This document shows positions 44,707 through 54,427 of a stretch of DNA of 64,000 bases, in pieces. The position numbers and the translations under genes were made by a program. Source of the stretch: Novosphingobium sp. Chol11 (GTDB taxonomy: Bacteria > Pseudomonadota > Alphaproteobacteria > Sphingomonadales > Sphingomonadaceae); assembly GCF_900218065.1 (NCBI RefSeq), contig NZ_OBMU01000001.1:881852-945851 (forward strand), written 5' to 3'. The notes beneath the pieces were generated by a model. The model made no database searches. It was not told the origin of the DNA and worked only from the letters and a program-made list of their open reading frames with translations. The first letter of the stretch is position 1, and each line of letters starts with the position of its first letter.

Positions 44707-46530
44707 ATGTGCGGTATCATTGGTATCATCGGTAAGGACGATGTGGCGGAGCGGCTGGTAGAGGGGCTGAGGCGCCTGGAATATCGCGGCTATGACAGCG
44801 CCGGGGTGGCGACCGTTTTTGAGGGCGCGATCGAGCGGCGGCGGGCGGAGGGGAAGCTTGCCAATCTGGTGAAGGAATTAGCGAATAATCCGCTGCCGGG
44901 AACGACCGGGATCGCGCATACCCGCTGGGCGACGCATGGGGCGCCGACGACGAGCAATGCGCATCCGCATGCCACCAGGGAAGTGGCGCTGGTGCACAAT
45001 GGGATCATCGAGAATTTCAAGCCGCTTCGGGAGGAACTGACCAGCCGGGGACGTCGTTTCGATAGCGAAACGGACACTGAGGTCGTCGCGCATCTGGTGA
45101 GCGAGCTGGTGGAGCAGGGCGCTTCGCCAAAGGACGCGGTGGCCCAAGTGCTGCCCCGCCTGCATGGCGCTTTTGCGCTGGCCATCCTGTTCCGCAGCCA
45201 TCCCGGCATGCTGATCGGTGCGCGGCTTGGGTCCCCGCTGGTCGTCGGCTATGGCGAAGGCGAGACATATCTGGGTTCCGACGCACTGGCGCTGGCCCCG
45301 CTCACCCAGCGCATTGCCTATCTGGAGGAGGGCGATTGGGTCGTCATCACCTCCGAGGGCGCGGAGATTTTCGACAAGGACAATAATCCCGTCGAGCGGC
45401 CGATCACCATTTCCGGCGTGACCGGAGAGCTGATCTCCAAGGGCAATCACCGCCATTATATGCTCAAGGAGATTTACGAGCAGCCGGTCGTCGTCGCGCA
45501 GACGCTGAAGTCCTACCTTCAGCGGATGGAGGACCGGGTGTCGCTGCCTATCCCCGACTTTGACCTCGGCGCGATCCGCCGCGTTACCATCGTCGCGTGC
45601 GGCACCAGCTATTATGCCGGGATGGTCGCCAAATATTGGGTGGAGCAATTCGCCCGCGTCCCGGTCGATATCGATGTGGCGAGCGAGTTCCGTTACCGCG
45701 CGCCGGTGATGGAGGACGGCGGGCTGATGATCGTCATCAGCCAGTCTGGCGAGACCGCCGATACGCTGGCGGCGCTACGCCATGCGCGGAGCGAAGGGCA
45801 GAAGATCGCGGCGGTAGTCAACGTGCCCACCAGCACGATGGCGCGCGAGGCTGACCTGCTGCTGCCGACCCATGCAGGCCCGGAAATCGGCGTCGCTTCA
45901 ACGAAGGCCTTCACCTGCCAGTTGGCAGTTCTGGCGGCGTTTGCTGCAAATCTGGCGCGGGCAAAAGGGCGACTTGATGAAAAGGCGGAGAAGGAACTCG
46001 TCCGCCACCTCGCCGAAGCGCCCGCCGCTCTCAACGGCGCGCTTGCCTATGATGAGTCGATCGAGGGCATGGCGCACCTGATCGCGGGCGCGCGGGATGT
46101 ACTCTATCTTGGCCGTGGCCCGGATTATCCGCTGGCGCTGGAAGGGGCGCTGAAGCTCAAGGAAATCAGCTATATTCACGCCGAAGGCTATGCCGCTGGC
46201 GAGATGAAGCATGGGCCGATCGCGCTGATCGACGACAAGGTGCCGGTGATCGTGCTGGCGCCCAGCGGGCCGCTGTTCGAAAAGACCGTCAGCAACATGC
46301 AGGAAGTGCAGGCGCGCGGCGGCAAGGTGGTGCTGGTGTCCGACTATGACGGCGTCGCCGCGGCGGGCGAGGGGTGTATCGCGACGATCACCATGCCCAA
46401 GGTGCATCCGCTGATCGCGCCGATGGTCTATGCAGTGCCCGTGCAGCTGCTCGCCTATCATGTGGCTGTTGCGAAGGGCACGGATGTGGACCAGCCGAGG
46501 AATTTGGCCAAGTCCGTGACGGTGGAGTGA
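44707..46530 (+). CDS. glmS: glutamine--fructose-6-phosphate aminotransferase
   Basis: GlmS forms glucosamine-6-phosphate, the entry to UDP-GlcNAc synthesis. The 607-residue protein begins MCGIIGIIG, with Cys2 as the glutaminase nucleophile after Met removal. The N-terminal class II amidotransferase domain runs to about 235. Two SIS isomerase domains follow (motifs ACGTSYYAGMVAKYWVE and GRGPDYPLALEGALKLKEIS). It ends with the family tail NLAKSVTVE. No glmS ribozyme is expected or seen in the leader. Confidence 0.97.
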   Translation: MCGIIGIIGKDDVAERLVEGLRRLEYRGYDSAGVATVFEGAIERRRAEGKLANLVKELANNPLPGTTGIAHTRWATHGAPTTSNAHPHATREVALVHNGIIENFKPLREELTSRGRRFDSETDTEVVAHLVSELVEQGASPKDAVAQVLPRLHGAFALAILFRSHPGMLIGARLGSPLVVGYGEGETYLGSDALALAPLTQRIAYLEEGDWVVITSEGAEIFDKDNNPVERPITISGVTGELISKGNHRHYMLKEIYEQPVVVAQTLKSYLQRMEDRVSLPIPDFDLGAIRRVTIVACGTSYYAGMVAKYWVEQFARVPVDIDVASEFRYRAPVMEDGGLMIVISQSGETADTLAALRHARSEGQKIAAVVNVPTSTMAREADLLLPTHAGPEIGVASTKAFTCQLAVLAAFAANLARAKGRLDEKAEKELVRHLAEAPAALNGALAYDESIEGMAHLIAGARDVLYLGRGPDYPLALEGALKLKEISYIHAEGYAAGEMKHGPIALIDDKVPVIVLAPSGPLFEKTVSNMQEVQARGGKVVLVSDYDGVAAAGEGCIATITMPKVHPLIAPMVYAVPVQLLAYHVAVAKGTDVDQPRNLAKSVTVE

Positions 46531-46551
46531 AGGCTGCGCTCCGTTGGAGAG

Positions 46552-46773
46552 CTAGTTCAGTTTCGTAAAGCGATAGCGGTCGCGGATCTGGCGATTGAAG
46601 AAGCTGCCCTTTGACGTTGCATTCCGCATGCCGAGAGCCAGCTTTTCCGGCACATCATGATAGCTGTAGCGCTTGCCGCTGACGAATTGCACGTCGAGCC
46701 GATGCTTGGCCGCGTCATATTCGAAGTGACGGATGACCGTGGAGGGCATGGCTGGATAATGATTGGCCGCCAT
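46552..46773 (-). CDS. KTSC domain-containing small protein
   Basis: This 73-residue protein matches the KTSC domain (DUF-type) seen at the C-terminus of some lysyl-tRNA synthetases and as stand-alone proteins. The pattern is STVIRHFEYDAAKHRLDVQF, SGKRYSYHDVP and GSFFNRQIRDRYRF. The short beta-rich domain probably binds RNA, though its role is not settled. It is convergent with glmS. Confidence 0.85.
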   Translation of the reverse strand: MAANHYPAMPSTVIRHFEYDAAKHRLDVQFVSGKRYSYHDVPEKLALGMRNATSKGSFFNRQIRDRYRFTKLN

Positions 46774-46830
46774 GTTGTTTCCCGGCGACCGATTTACACG
46801 TGGCTTTGCTCAGCTTGAACGGGCGTTGAT

Positions 46831-46936
46831 CTAGAGCGCGCTGCGTTCAATCGGACGCAGGTCGCGCGCTCTAGTTTTTTGTTATCGCATCGTTTTAGGC
46901 GCAAAACCGGTTCCCACTTTTGCGCACGATGCTCTA
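46831..46936. repeat. dispersed two-hairpin repeat with terminator-like T-run
   Basis: The first hairpin is CTAGAGCGCG..CGCGCGCTCTAG (46831-46874) with an inner CTGCGT/ACGCAG stem, followed by TTTTTT (46875-46880). The second is GCATCGT..ACGATGC with inner GCGCAAAA/TTTTGCGC, to 46936. I recall this two-part element as a common intergenic repeat in alphaproteobacteria. It lies at the 3' end of the porin gene on the minus strand and probably acts as its terminator. Confidence 0.75.
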
Positions 46937-48307
46937 GAAAGTCGCCGTCAGCGCCGTCGCGAGATAGTGCGTATTGCCTGTCGCAGGAGCATTGGGCGTC
47001 CTTTCGAGGAATCGCCCCTTGGCCAGCCACAGAGCGTTCACCTCGCCGCGCAGGAATTTGGGAATCAGCCAATAGCGTACCCGCGCCTCGATCTGATGCC
47101 CGGCGAAACTGCCGCTTCTGCCCGCGGCATCCCTGACGCCCGTGGTGGAGAAGGCGTCTGTACGGCTGGCAAGCCACATCGCCCGGTAAACGGCAAAGGC
47201 GTCAAACTTCTTGCCCGGTGCGATTTCAACCCGCAGGCCCGGCGTGCGAATGTTGGCGCGACCGATCGCATTGTAGATGCCCGCAGGCGCAAGGTCGGCC
47301 CTGCGCATGCCGAACAGCGTGTCGAAGCGGGTGAATTTGCGTGCCGGGCCATCCCCGCTCGCCTGATCATATTCCAACGAGAGCCGCAGCTTGGCAGGGC
47401 CTGGAAAGCTGTAGCCCGTGTCGATGTGGAAGAACCAGGCGCCGACGGGTAGTTGCGCCGCTGATGGCGCAACGCTGGCCCGGATATGTCCGAACTGGTA
47501 GAAGCCCTCCGCCTCAAAATCCCAGCGGCCCGGTTGGGGATCGCGGATAAGGCGGCCGCCGACCGTGTGCAGATTGCGGTTGCGGGTAGGGCGATCCGGG
47601 CTGTCACGCTCCTGAAGCCTGAAATAGCTGAGTTCCGCCGTTGCGCCCGCAATCATATTGGGCCGCGCCATCAGCCCGCCCCACAGTTTCAGGTCGAAGC
47701 TTTCGCGATCCCAACGCACCTTCTCCCGCTGGATTGAAGGCAAGTCGTCGGGCAGCCTGATCTGGGGCAATGTGTAGATCAGCGTTGCCGATCCCCCCTT
47801 AAGCTTGATGTCGGCGCGCACGCCTGTGTAGCCGTTGGTCGTGTTGCGGTAATCATCCGCCGCCACCAGCCGCCTTGATCCCAGGTTGAGCATCATGCGC
47901 CCGAGTTGCAGCCCTAGCGCGCTATTCGGCCCGAACGGGTTTTTCCAGTCCGCGGCGACATAGGCTTGCACCAGTTCGAAGGTGTTGACCTCGTTCGCGC
48001 TGATGGCGCTGCCCGGCTTATCGAGATAGGCGCGGCTGTCGAACAGCTCTCCTCCGATCCGGAACGCTCCCGTCCGATATTCGGCGGCCAAGGTGCTGCG
48101 GAGAGCAAGCTGCTCATCCTCGCTTCTGAGGCCAACCCTGGGCTGGCCATCCAGCAATTCATGGCGCACCCGCACGCTGCCAGCGAGCTTGAAATCGGAC
48201 GGATTGCCAATGGCGGCCTGAAGCGTTGGAACGTCGGCCATCGCCTGGCGTGGCAGGAGGAGGGAGGAGGTAGCGGTGAAAAGCGTAGCGCCCAGACGCC
48301 AAACCAT
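46934..48307 (-). CDS. alginate export family outer-membrane porin
   Basis: This 457-residue protein has a signal peptide (MVWRLGATLFTATSSLLLPR, cleaved near AMADVP). The beta-barrel-like sequence ends in Phe (LATALTATF), typical of outer-membrane proteins. The pattern (VRHELLDGQPRVGLRSEDE, TLAAEYRTGAFRIGGELFDS and QLGRMMLNLGSRRLVAADD) fits the alginate-export (AlgE-like) porin family, which includes carbohydrate and small-molecule channels. The start at 48307 follows GAAGGAG; a longer frame has no ribosome site. It stands alone. Confidence 0.88.
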   Translation of the reverse strand: MVWRLGATLFTATSSLLLPRQAMADVPTLQAAIGNPSDFKLAGSVRVRHELLDGQPRVGLRSEDEQLALRSTLAAEYRTGAFRIGGELFDSRAYLDKPGSAISANEVNTFELVQAYVAADWKNPFGPNSALGLQLGRMMLNLGSRRLVAADDYRNTTNGYTGVRADIKLKGGSATLIYTLPQIRLPDDLPSIQREKVRWDRESFDLKLWGGLMARPNMIAGATAELSYFRLQERDSPDRPTRNRNLHTVGGRLIRDPQPGRWDFEAEGFYQFGHIRASVAPSAAQLPVGAWFFHIDTGYSFPGPAKLRLSLEYDQASGDGPARKFTRFDTLFGMRRADLAPAGIYNAIGRANIRTPGLRVEIAPGKKFDAFAVYRAMWLASRTDAFSTTGVRDAAGRSGSFAGHQIEARVRYWLIPKFLRGEVNALWLAKGRFLERTPNAPATGNTHYLATALTATF

Positions 48308-48482
48308 AAGACATGCTCCTTCGATCGGCGAAGGCCGATAGAGAAGCAACGCTTGAGCACGCGCTGTGCTTGACCGGGAGGTTGCACTGCCCCGGTGCGG
48401 TGCCGATATCATCGGGAAACCTGTTTGCCAAGTTCGGCAATGAGTTGGCGATGTTTGTTACTCGGAGAGGCTGCGTGCCGGG

Positions 48483-50096
48483 CTAGCCGCCGCCGGGCGC
48501 ATTATGGCCACCCGCAGGCACCGGACCACCGCTGGGCGCGTGCGTATGATCGGGGCTGCTGTCCCAGTCGATATGGTAGAGGTCGAACCGGCGGTCGCGC
48601 AGGTTGCGTACCGTGCCCTCGGCTCTGGCCCAGCTGAGGTCGGCGAGGTTGACGTCCGCCATGGTCAACGTTTCGACATTTTCCGTGGACTCCGCCGCTA
48701 TGCCGTCGCGGGCAAAGGGCAGGTCGCAGGGCGTCAGGATGGCGCTCTGCGCATATTGGATGTCCATATTGTCGACATTGGGCAGATTGCCGACATTGCC
48801 GGACATGACCACATAGCATTGGTTTTCGATCGCCCGCGCCTGCGCACAATAGCGCACGCGCATATAGCCAAGGCGCGAGTCGGTGCAGAAGGGCACGAAG
48901 ATGATGCGTGCGCCCTGGTCCACTAGGCGGCGGGCGAGTTCGGGAAATTCGCTGTCATAACAGATGAGGACGCCGATCGGGCCGCAGTCGGTCTGGATCA
49001 CATCGAGCGAATCGCCGCCCTTGATGTTCCACCAGAAGGCTTCGTTGGGCGTCGGGTGGATTTTTTCCTGCGTATGCACCGATCCGTCGCGCAGGGCGAC
49101 ATAGGCGATATTCTGGATGTCGCCATCATCCGCGCGCGTGGGATGGGAGCCGCCGATGATGTTGATATTATATTCCAGCGCCATCCGCGTCAGTTCCTTG
49201 GTCAGGCGCGGGGTGTAGGCGGTCAGCTTGTCTATCGCTTCGAGCGGCGAGAGCTTCTTCGTTTCGAAGGACAGCAGCGGCAGCGTGAACAGTTCCGGGA
49301 AGATGATGAAGTCGGACCGATAATCCGCTGCAACATCAACGAAATATTCGATGTTGCGGATAAATTCATCGAAGTCCGCGACCGCGCGCGCCTGAAGCTG
49401 GCAGGTGGCGAGGCGGACGCTTTCGACGCCGCGCGGCACCCGCATTTCGGGTGCCTCGTCGGGATCGACATAGGGGTTACGCCAGACGAGATGGGCGGCG
49501 TGGCCGTCCGACTGCTTGTCCTCGGGCAGATAATTTTCAAGGACGCCGAGTGGTTCGAACTGGTTCTTGAGCTGGAAGCTGATGACCTGGTCACGCAACC
49601 TGCCCTGGACGACCTTGTCGAGATAATCCGCAGGGCCATCGACCCGGCGTTTCGCGCGCATGTAACCTGGCATGCGGCCCGCGATGACGATGCCGTGCAG
49701 ATCCAGCTGTTCGGCCAGTTCCTTGCGCTCGTCATAAAGGCGCTGGCCGATGCGCAGGCCGCGCAGCTTGGGATCGACCGCCATCTCATAGCCGTAGAGC
49801 CATTCACCGGCCGCGCTGTGCCGGGTGCCGAAACCGTTGGCGGTGATTTCCTCCCAATCGTGGAAGGAGAATGCCATCGACCGGCTGACCCGCATGGTCG
49901 CGCAATAGCCGACGACCTTGTTGTCGTAGAGCGCGACGAAGCAGCCGTCGGGGAAATTGTTGATCTGGCCGCGAAGGGTGGCGAGCGAGTAATTGGCCAT
50001 GCCGGGATAGACGCGCGCGATCAGCCGCTGAATGCCGCGCACGTCGGAAGGAACCGCAGTGCGGACCTCCAATCGCTTGCGTGTTGCTGTCGTCAT
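48483..50096 (-). CDS. fused GNAT acetyltransferase / carbon-nitrogen hydrolase
   Basis: This 537-residue fusion has an N-terminal GNAT domain (about 8-210: YEMAVDPKLRGLRIGQRLYDERK is the acetyl-CoA-binding part, given by key residues RGLRIGQ). A C-terminal nitrilase-type hydrolase follows (about 225-515), with catalytic triad residues seen as Glu in FPELFTL, Lys in QEKIHPTPNE and Cys in VLICYDSEFPE. Nitrilase-fold members hydrolyse amides, including N-acyl groups and deaminated glutathione. Joining an acetyl donor-using domain to an amidase domain suggests linked acylation and deacylation of one amine substrate, but this is inference. It follows icd on the same strand with a terminator between. 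Confidence 0.88.
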   Translation of the reverse strand: MTTATRKRLEVRTAVPSDVRGIQRLIARVYPGMANYSLATLRGQINNFPDGCFVALYDNKVVGYCATMRVSRSMAFSFHDWEEITANGFGTRHSAAGEWLYGYEMAVDPKLRGLRIGQRLYDERKELAEQLDLHGIVIAGRMPGYMRAKRRVDGPADYLDKVVQGRLRDQVISFQLKNQFEPLGVLENYLPEDKQSDGHAAHLVWRNPYVDPDEAPEMRVPRGVESVRLATCQLQARAVADFDEFIRNIEYFVDVAADYRSDFIIFPELFTLPLLSFETKKLSPLEAIDKLTAYTPRLTKELTRMALEYNINIIGGSHPTRADDGDIQNIAYVALRDGSVHTQEKIHPTPNEAFWWNIKGGDSLDVIQTDCGPIGVLICYDSEFPELARRLVDQGARIIFVPFCTDSRLGYMRVRYCAQARAIENQCYVVMSGNVGNLPNVDNMDIQYAQSAILTPCDLPFARDGIAAESTENVETLTMADVNLADLSWARAEGTVRNLRDRRFDLYHIDWDSSPDHTHAPSGGPVPAGGHNAPGGG

Positions 50097-50117
50097 CGCC
50101 GATCTCCCGCCATGGAA

Positions 50118-50146
50118 AAGGCGGCGCCGTGGTGCGGCACCGCCTT
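50118..50146 (-). terminator. terminator after icd
   Basis: A 7-bp stem AAGGCGG/CCGCCTT (50118-50124, 50140-50146), extended by GCC/GGC with one mismatch, lies between icd and the GNAT-nitrilase gene. On the minus strand it is followed by a short T-run (TTTT). It separates the two genes. Confidence 0.7.
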
Positions 50147-50195
50147 ATTCCGTTTCCGTACTGAATGCCTAGAAGGCTGCATCAGTTCCGAGAAA

Positions 50196-51416
50196 TCAGT
50201 TCCACTTGCCCATGGCGGTTTCGAGGTTCGCGCGGATCGCCTCGAAGAACTGCTCGGTGGTCATCCATGCCTGATCCGGACCGATCAGCAGGGCAAGATC
50301 CTTGGTCATCGCGCCGCTTTCGACGGTTTCGATGCAGACCTTTTCCAGCGTCTCGGCGAACTTGGTGACGTCCGGCGTGTCGTCGAATTTGCCGCGATAG
50401 GCCAGGCCCTGCGTCCAGGCGAAGATCGACGCGATCGGGTTGGTCGACGTCTGCTTGCCTTGCTGGTGCTGGCGATAGTGGCGGGTGACGGTGCCGTGCG
50501 CGGCTTCCGCCTCGACCGTCTTGCCATCGGGCGAGAGCAGGACGGAGGTCATGAGGCCGAGCGAGCCGAAGCCCTGCGCCACGGTGTCGGACTGCACGTC
50601 GCCGTCATAATTCTTGCACGCCCAGACGAAGTTGCCGTTCCACTTGAGTGCGGATGCGACCATGTCGTCGATCAGGCGGTGTTCGTAGACGATGCCGGCA
50701 GCCTTGAACTTGTCGGCGAATTCGGCATCGAACACTTCCTGGAACAGGTCCTTGAAGCGGCCGTCATAGGCCTTGAGGATCGTGTTCTTGGTGGACAGAT
50801 ACACAGGCCAGCCACGCAGCAGGCCATAGTTGAAGCTGGCCTTGGCGAAGTCGCGGATCGATTCGTCGAGGTTGTACATGCCCATGGCGACGCCCGCATC
50901 GGGGAATTCGAACACGTCGAATTCCAACTGGTCGCCATTGGTGCCCACCCACTTCATGGTCAGCTTCCCCGGGCCGGGGACGCGGAAGTCGGTGGCGCGA
51001 TACTGGTCGCCAAAGGCGTGACGGCCGATGACGATCGGGTCGGTCCAGCCGGGGACCAGGCGGGGCACGTTCTGGATCACGATCGGCTCGCGGAAGACGA
51101 CGCCGCCCAGGATGTTGCGGATCGTGCCGTTGGGCGACTTCCACATCTTCTTGAGCTTGAATTCCTCGACGCGGGCTTCGTCGGGCGTGATGGTGGCGCA
51201 CTTCACGCCGACGCCATATTGCTTGATCGCATTGGCGCAATCGACGGTGACCTGATCTTCCGTCGCGTCGCGATTCTCGACCGACAGATCATAATATTTG
51301 AGGTCGATGTCGAGATAGGGGAGGATGAGGCGTTCACGGATCCACTGCCAGATGATCCGCGTCATTTCGTCGCCGTCGATCTCCACGACAGGGTTTTTGA
51401 CCTTGATCTTCGCCAT
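50196..51416 (-). CDS. icd: NADP-dependent isocitrate dehydrogenase
   Basis: This 406-residue TCA enzyme converts isocitrate to 2-oxoglutarate, feeding the sucAB-lpdA complex. The pattern is that of the eukaryote-like NADP-IDH common in alphaproteobacteria: [20 protein letters not shown] at the N-terminus, [19 protein letters not shown], and [15 protein letters not shown]. The start at 51416 (MAKIKVKN) is preferred; an upstream frame from 51551 is out of line with family length. It is divergent from psd. Confidence 0.97.
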   Translation of the reverse strand: MAKIKVKNPVVEIDGDEMTRIIWQWIRERLILPYLDIDLKYYDLSVENRDATEDQVTVDCANAIKQYGVGVKCATITPDEARVEEFKLKKMWKSPNGTIRNILGGVVFREPIVIQNVPRLVPGWTDPIVIGRHAFGDQYRATDFRVPGPGKLTMKWVGTNGDQLEFDVFEFPDAGVAMGMYNLDESIRDFAKASFNYGLLRGWPVYLSTKNTILKAYDGRFKDLFQEVFDAEFADKFKAAGIVYEHRLIDDMVASALKWNGNFVWACKNYDGDVQSDTVAQGFGSLGLMTSVLLSPDGKTVEAEAAHGTVTRHYRQHQQGKQTSTNPIASIFAWTQGLAYRGKFDDTPDVTKFAETLEKVCIETVESGAMTKDLALLIGPDQAWMTTEQFFEAIRANLETAMGKWN

Positions 51417-51581
51417 GCGCCTCTTCGCCTTCTTCGTTTGGATGGAATTGCGACACGCCCTAGGGAAAGCGGCGGCAATGTTCAACAGCGCAATGGCGGC
51501 TGATGGGGCATCGCACTTGCCATGCCCCGGTGCAGGATCGGACGTTGTCACTGCAAGTGACTGTCCCTAAAGACAGGTGCC

Positions 51582-52316
51582 ATGGAAAATGACGAAATCA
51601 CCGTCGCCTTGGGCGGCAATGTGAAGTGGCGCTTCCCTACGGTCCATCCGGAGGGGATGAAATTCGGCCTGATCGCCGCCGCGATCACGGCAGTGCTGTT
51701 CCTGGTGGGGTGGACGATACCCGGCTGGCTGATGGTGATGGTGACGATCTGGGTGTTCGCCTTCTTCCGCGATCCGGTGCGCGCCGTGCCGCAGGATGAA
51801 ACAGCGATCGTCGCACCCGCCGATGGCCTGGTGACGCTGATCCAGCGCGTGCCGCCGCCGCGCGAGATGGCCGGAGCCGACGGCCTGGGCGACCAGCCGA
51901 TGATCCGCGTGTCGATCTTCATGAGCGTGTTCGACGTCCACATCAATCGCACCCCGATAGGCGGGACGGTGAAATCGGTCGTCTATATTTCCGGCAAGTT
52001 CCTGAATGCCGACCTCGACAAGGCGAGCGAGGATAATGAGCGCCAGCACATATTGGTGGAACGCCATGACGGCTTGCGGGTCGGCTTCACCCAGATTGCC
52101 GGGCTCGTGGCCCGGCGGATCGTGCCGTTCGTGAAGCCTGGCGACATGATCGCTGCGGGGCAGCGCATCGGGCTCATCCGCTTTGGCAGCCGCGTCGACG
52201 TCTATCTCCCAGCCGGAACGGCGCCGCGCGTCGTTCTGGGGCAAAGGACCGTTGCAGGCGAGACTATCCTCGGCCAGATTGGCGACATGCGGGTCATTTC
52301 GGGTATACAGCAATGA
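51582..52316 (+). CDS. psd: phosphatidylserine decarboxylase (bacterial short form)
   Basis: Psd makes phosphatidylethanolamine from phosphatidylserine. The 244-residue short form has one or two hydrophobic helices near residues 30-60, [17 protein letters not shown], and the self-cleavage motif in [12 protein letters not shown]. There the Gly-Ser bond is cut to create the pyruvoyl group. Its stop overlaps the pssA start (ATGA), so the two enzymes of the PE branch are translationally coupled. Confidence 0.96.
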   Translation: MENDEITVALGGNVKWRFPTVHPEGMKFGLIAAAITAVLFLVGWTIPGWLMVMVTIWVFAFFRDPVRAVPQDETAIVAPADGLVTLIQRVPPPREMAGADGLGDQPMIRVSIFMSVFDVHINRTPIGGTVKSVVYISGKFLNADLDKASEDNERQHILVERHDGLRVGFTQIAGLVARRIVPFVKPGDMIAAGQRIGLIRFGSRVDVYLPAGTAPRVVLGQRTVAGETILGQIGDMRVISGIQQ

Positions 52317-53089
52317 GGCAGCGGCGCGCTATCCCCCGTGGGCTTCGCCGGGGCATCACGCTGCGGATGGTTGCGCCCAATGCCGTCACGGCCATGGCGC
52401 TATGCTTCGGCCTGACCGGGGTACGCTATGGCATTTCCGGCGAGTGGGAGAGGGCGGTCCTCTCCATCCTGATCGCAGGCGTGCTGGATGGGCTCGATGG
52501 CCGCATCGCCCGGCTGCTGCGTGGGGAAAGCCGATTCGGCGCTGAACTCGACTCCTTGTCGGACTCCATTGCCTTCGGTGTCGCGCCAGCATTGATCCTG
52601 TACCTCTGGTCGCTGCAAGCGATGCCGAAATTCGGCTGGATCTTCGCGCTGGCACATGCACTGTCCTGCGCGCTCCGCCTGGCGCGCTTCAACGCCAATA
52701 TCGACGCGGACATACAGCCGCATAAGTCGGCGGGTTTCCTGACCGGGGTCCCCGCGCCTGCGGGCGCAGGGCTGGCGTTCGTGCCGCTCTATCTTTGGCT
52801 GGTCACGGGCGAAGAAATATTCCGGGCCTGGTATGTGGTGGCGCCCTGGACAGCCTTTACCGCTTTCCTGATGATTTCGAGCATTGCCACCTACAGCTGG
52901 TCAGCGCTGCGGCTGCGCAAGCGGATCAGGCTGGAGGCTATTGCGGTCGCCGGACTGTTGGCGGCGCTGCTGCTCACCGATCCCTGGCTCACCTTGCTGG
53001 CGATATGCGCGGTTTATCTGGCGACCATCCCGTTCGGGATCATGTCCTATGCTCGCGTCCGGAGGCAGAGGCTGGCAGCCGCGTCCTGA
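52313..53089 (+). CDS. pssA: CDP-diacylglycerol--serine O-phosphatidyltransferase
   Basis: PssA makes phosphatidylserine from CDP-diacylglycerol and serine, supplying Psd. The 258-residue polytopic membrane protein has the CDP-alcohol phosphotransferase motif [13 protein letters not shown] followed by [10 protein letters not shown], which provides the conserved acidic residues. Further hydrophobic helices run to the C-terminus. The enzyme upstream in the pathway, CdsA, is encoded at 57595 in this window. Coupled to psd by ATGA overlap. Confidence 0.96.
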   Translation: MRQRRAIPRGLRRGITLRMVAPNAVTAMALCFGLTGVRYGISGEWERAVLSILIAGVLDGLDGRIARLLRGESRFGAELDSLSDSIAFGVAPALILYLWSLQAMPKFGWIFALAHALSCALRLARFNANIDADIQPHKSAGFLTGVPAPAGAGLAFVPLYLWLVTGEEIFRAWYVVAPWTAFTAFLMISSIATYSWSALRLRKRIRLEAIAVAGLLAALLLTDPWLTLLAICAVYLATIPFGIMSYARVRRQRLAAAS

Positions 53090-53094
53090 TCAGA

Positions 53095-53322
53095 TCAGGC
53101 GGCGAAGACGCCCGACGGCGCCACTGCAGGAACAGTGCGCCGGTCCGGGTTCACGCGGCGGCGGCTGATCCGCAGATGATAGACCGGCGGCTGTTGGGGA
53201 ATGGGTTCGAACAGCAAGGCGGCCGCCATCTTTTCATGATAAAGTGCGAACATGCCGACGATGACGCCTGCGGCCAGAAGGAAGGCCGCGAAAAATACCG
53301 TAGCTGCAACAATGGTGAACAT
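53095..53322 (-). CDS. small single-pass membrane protein (75 aa) downstream of a LexA-type box
   Basis: I do not recognise the family. The protein has one strongly hydrophobic N-terminal helix (IVAATVFFAAFLLAAGVIVG, about residues 4-23), then a polar, basic, Pro-rich tail of about 50 residues (LRISRRRVNPDRR). ATG 53322 is a fair start; GTG 53331 just after AGGACAGGAAGA is an alternative. A GTTC-N7-GTTC box lies at 53405-53419, upstream on this strand, and no other gene start lies between. Small SOS-induced inner-membrane proteins that block division (such as SidA of Caulobacter) have this size and layout. That is an analogy, not homology. Confidence 0.6.
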   Translation of the reverse strand: MFTIVAATVFFAAFLLAAGVIVGMFALYHEKMAAALLFEPIPQQPPVYHLRISRRRVNPDRRTVPAVAPSGVFAA

Positions 53323-53404
53323 GAGACCGCTCACTCTTCCTGTCCTAAGAACCATGGGTTCTGATTGAAGGAGCAAACCGGCCAAGGCTTCGTTTTGTTC
53401 CCAT

Positions 53405-53419
53405 GTTCACTTTATGTTC
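53405..53419. promoter_or_regulatory. LexA (SOS) box, GTTC-N7-GTTC type
   Basis: GTTC-ACTTTAT-GTTC matches the alphaproteobacterial LexA operator. It lies 82 bases upstream of the small membrane protein start at 53322 (minus) and 150 bases before rpsB (plus). The nearer small gene is the more likely target. A further GTTC four bases before the box (53397-53400) extends the match in the same orientation. Confidence 0.65.
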
Positions 53420-53569
53420 TAGTTTCCAGCGCCCGTCAAGTCTTGCGTTGCTGCTCGCCACCCGTTAAGGGCCGCGCCATTCCACATGGGAATCGCACAT
53501 ATCCGGTGCTGATGGCGTGATGCTGCCAGTTCCTGATTCCCAGAGGTCAAACCGGAAGGAGATAAGATT

Positions 53570-54328
53570 ATGGCGGCACCTGTCGTCACCATGCACCAAT
53601 TGATCGAGGCTGGCGCCCACTTCGGCCACCAGACCCACCGCTGGAATCCGCGCATGAAGCCGTACATCTTCGGCGAGCGCAACGGCATCCACATCCTCGA
53701 CCTGTCGCAGACCGTGCCGCTGTTCGGCCGTGCGCTTGACTTCGTGTCGGCGACTGTCGCTGCTGGCGGCAAGGTGCTGTTCGTCGGCACCAAGCGCCAG
53801 GCGCAGGACCCGATCGCTGAAGCTGCCCGCAAGTCGGGCCAGCACTTCGTCAACCACCGCTGGCTGGGCGGCATGCTCACCAACTGGAAGACGATTTCGG
53901 GTTCGATCAAGCGTCTGAAGACCCTTGAAGAGAAGCTGTCGGGCGACACCCACGGCTTCACCAAGAAGGAAGTCCTTCAGATGACCCGCGAGCGCGAGAA
54001 GCTCGAACTGTCGCTGGGCGGCATCCGCGACATGAACGGCATTCCCGATGTCATGTTCGTGATCGACGCCAACAAGGAAGAACTGGCGATCAAGGAAGCC
54101 AACACGCTCGGCATCCCGGTCGTCGCGATCCTCGATTCGAACGTCTCGCCCGACGGCATCGCTTTCCCGGTTCCGGCGAATGACGACGCCAGCCGCGCGA
54201 TCCGCCTCTATTGCGACGCCATCGCCGCCGCCGCCACCAAGGGCAACCGTGGTGCGCAGCAGGCTTCGGGCGTTGACATCGGCGCGCTGGACGAGCCGGA
54301 AGCCGAAGAGGTCGCCGTCCAGGCCTGA
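53570..54328 (+). CDS. rpsB: 30S ribosomal protein S2
   Basis: This 252-residue S2 protein has the family hallmarks [37 protein letters not shown] and [16 protein letters not shown]. It has a short acidic C-terminal extension ([18 protein letters not shown]) usual in alphaproteobacteria. AAGGAG precedes the start. It begins the conserved translation block rpsB-tsf-pyrH-frr. Confidence 0.98.
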   Translation: MAAPVVTMHQLIEAGAHFGHQTHRWNPRMKPYIFGERNGIHILDLSQTVPLFGRALDFVSATVAAGGKVLFVGTKRQAQDPIAEAARKSGQHFVNHRWLGGMLTNWKTISGSIKRLKTLEEKLSGDTHGFTKKEVLQMTREREKLELSLGGIRDMNGIPDVMFVIDANKEELAIKEANTLGIPVVAILDSNVSPDGIAFPVPANDDASRAIRLYCDAIAAAATKGNRGAQQASGVDIGALDEPEAEEVAVQA

Positions 54329-54360
54329 TCCCGCGGTCTTTGAACTGCAAGATTGACAGG

Positions 54361-54391
54361 CTAGGGCGCGCTCCACCGGACCGCGCCCTAG
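54361..54391 (+). promoter_or_regulatory. hairpin between rpsB and tsf
   Basis: A 10-bp stem CTAGGGCGCG/CGCGCCCTAG (54361-54370, 54382-54391) with an 11-base loop lies in the 99-base spacer, with no T-run. It may be a partial terminator or a processing site tuning EF-Ts relative to S2. Confidence 0.5.
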
Positions 54392-54427
54392 TCCATATTT
54401 GAACCATTAAACTTTAGGAGCCGAAAC

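Noticed and set aside
49056..51503. An 815-codon open frame on the plus strand
   Set aside because: It lies opposite the GNAT-nitrilase gene and icd and has no domain-like pattern; a GC3 shadow.
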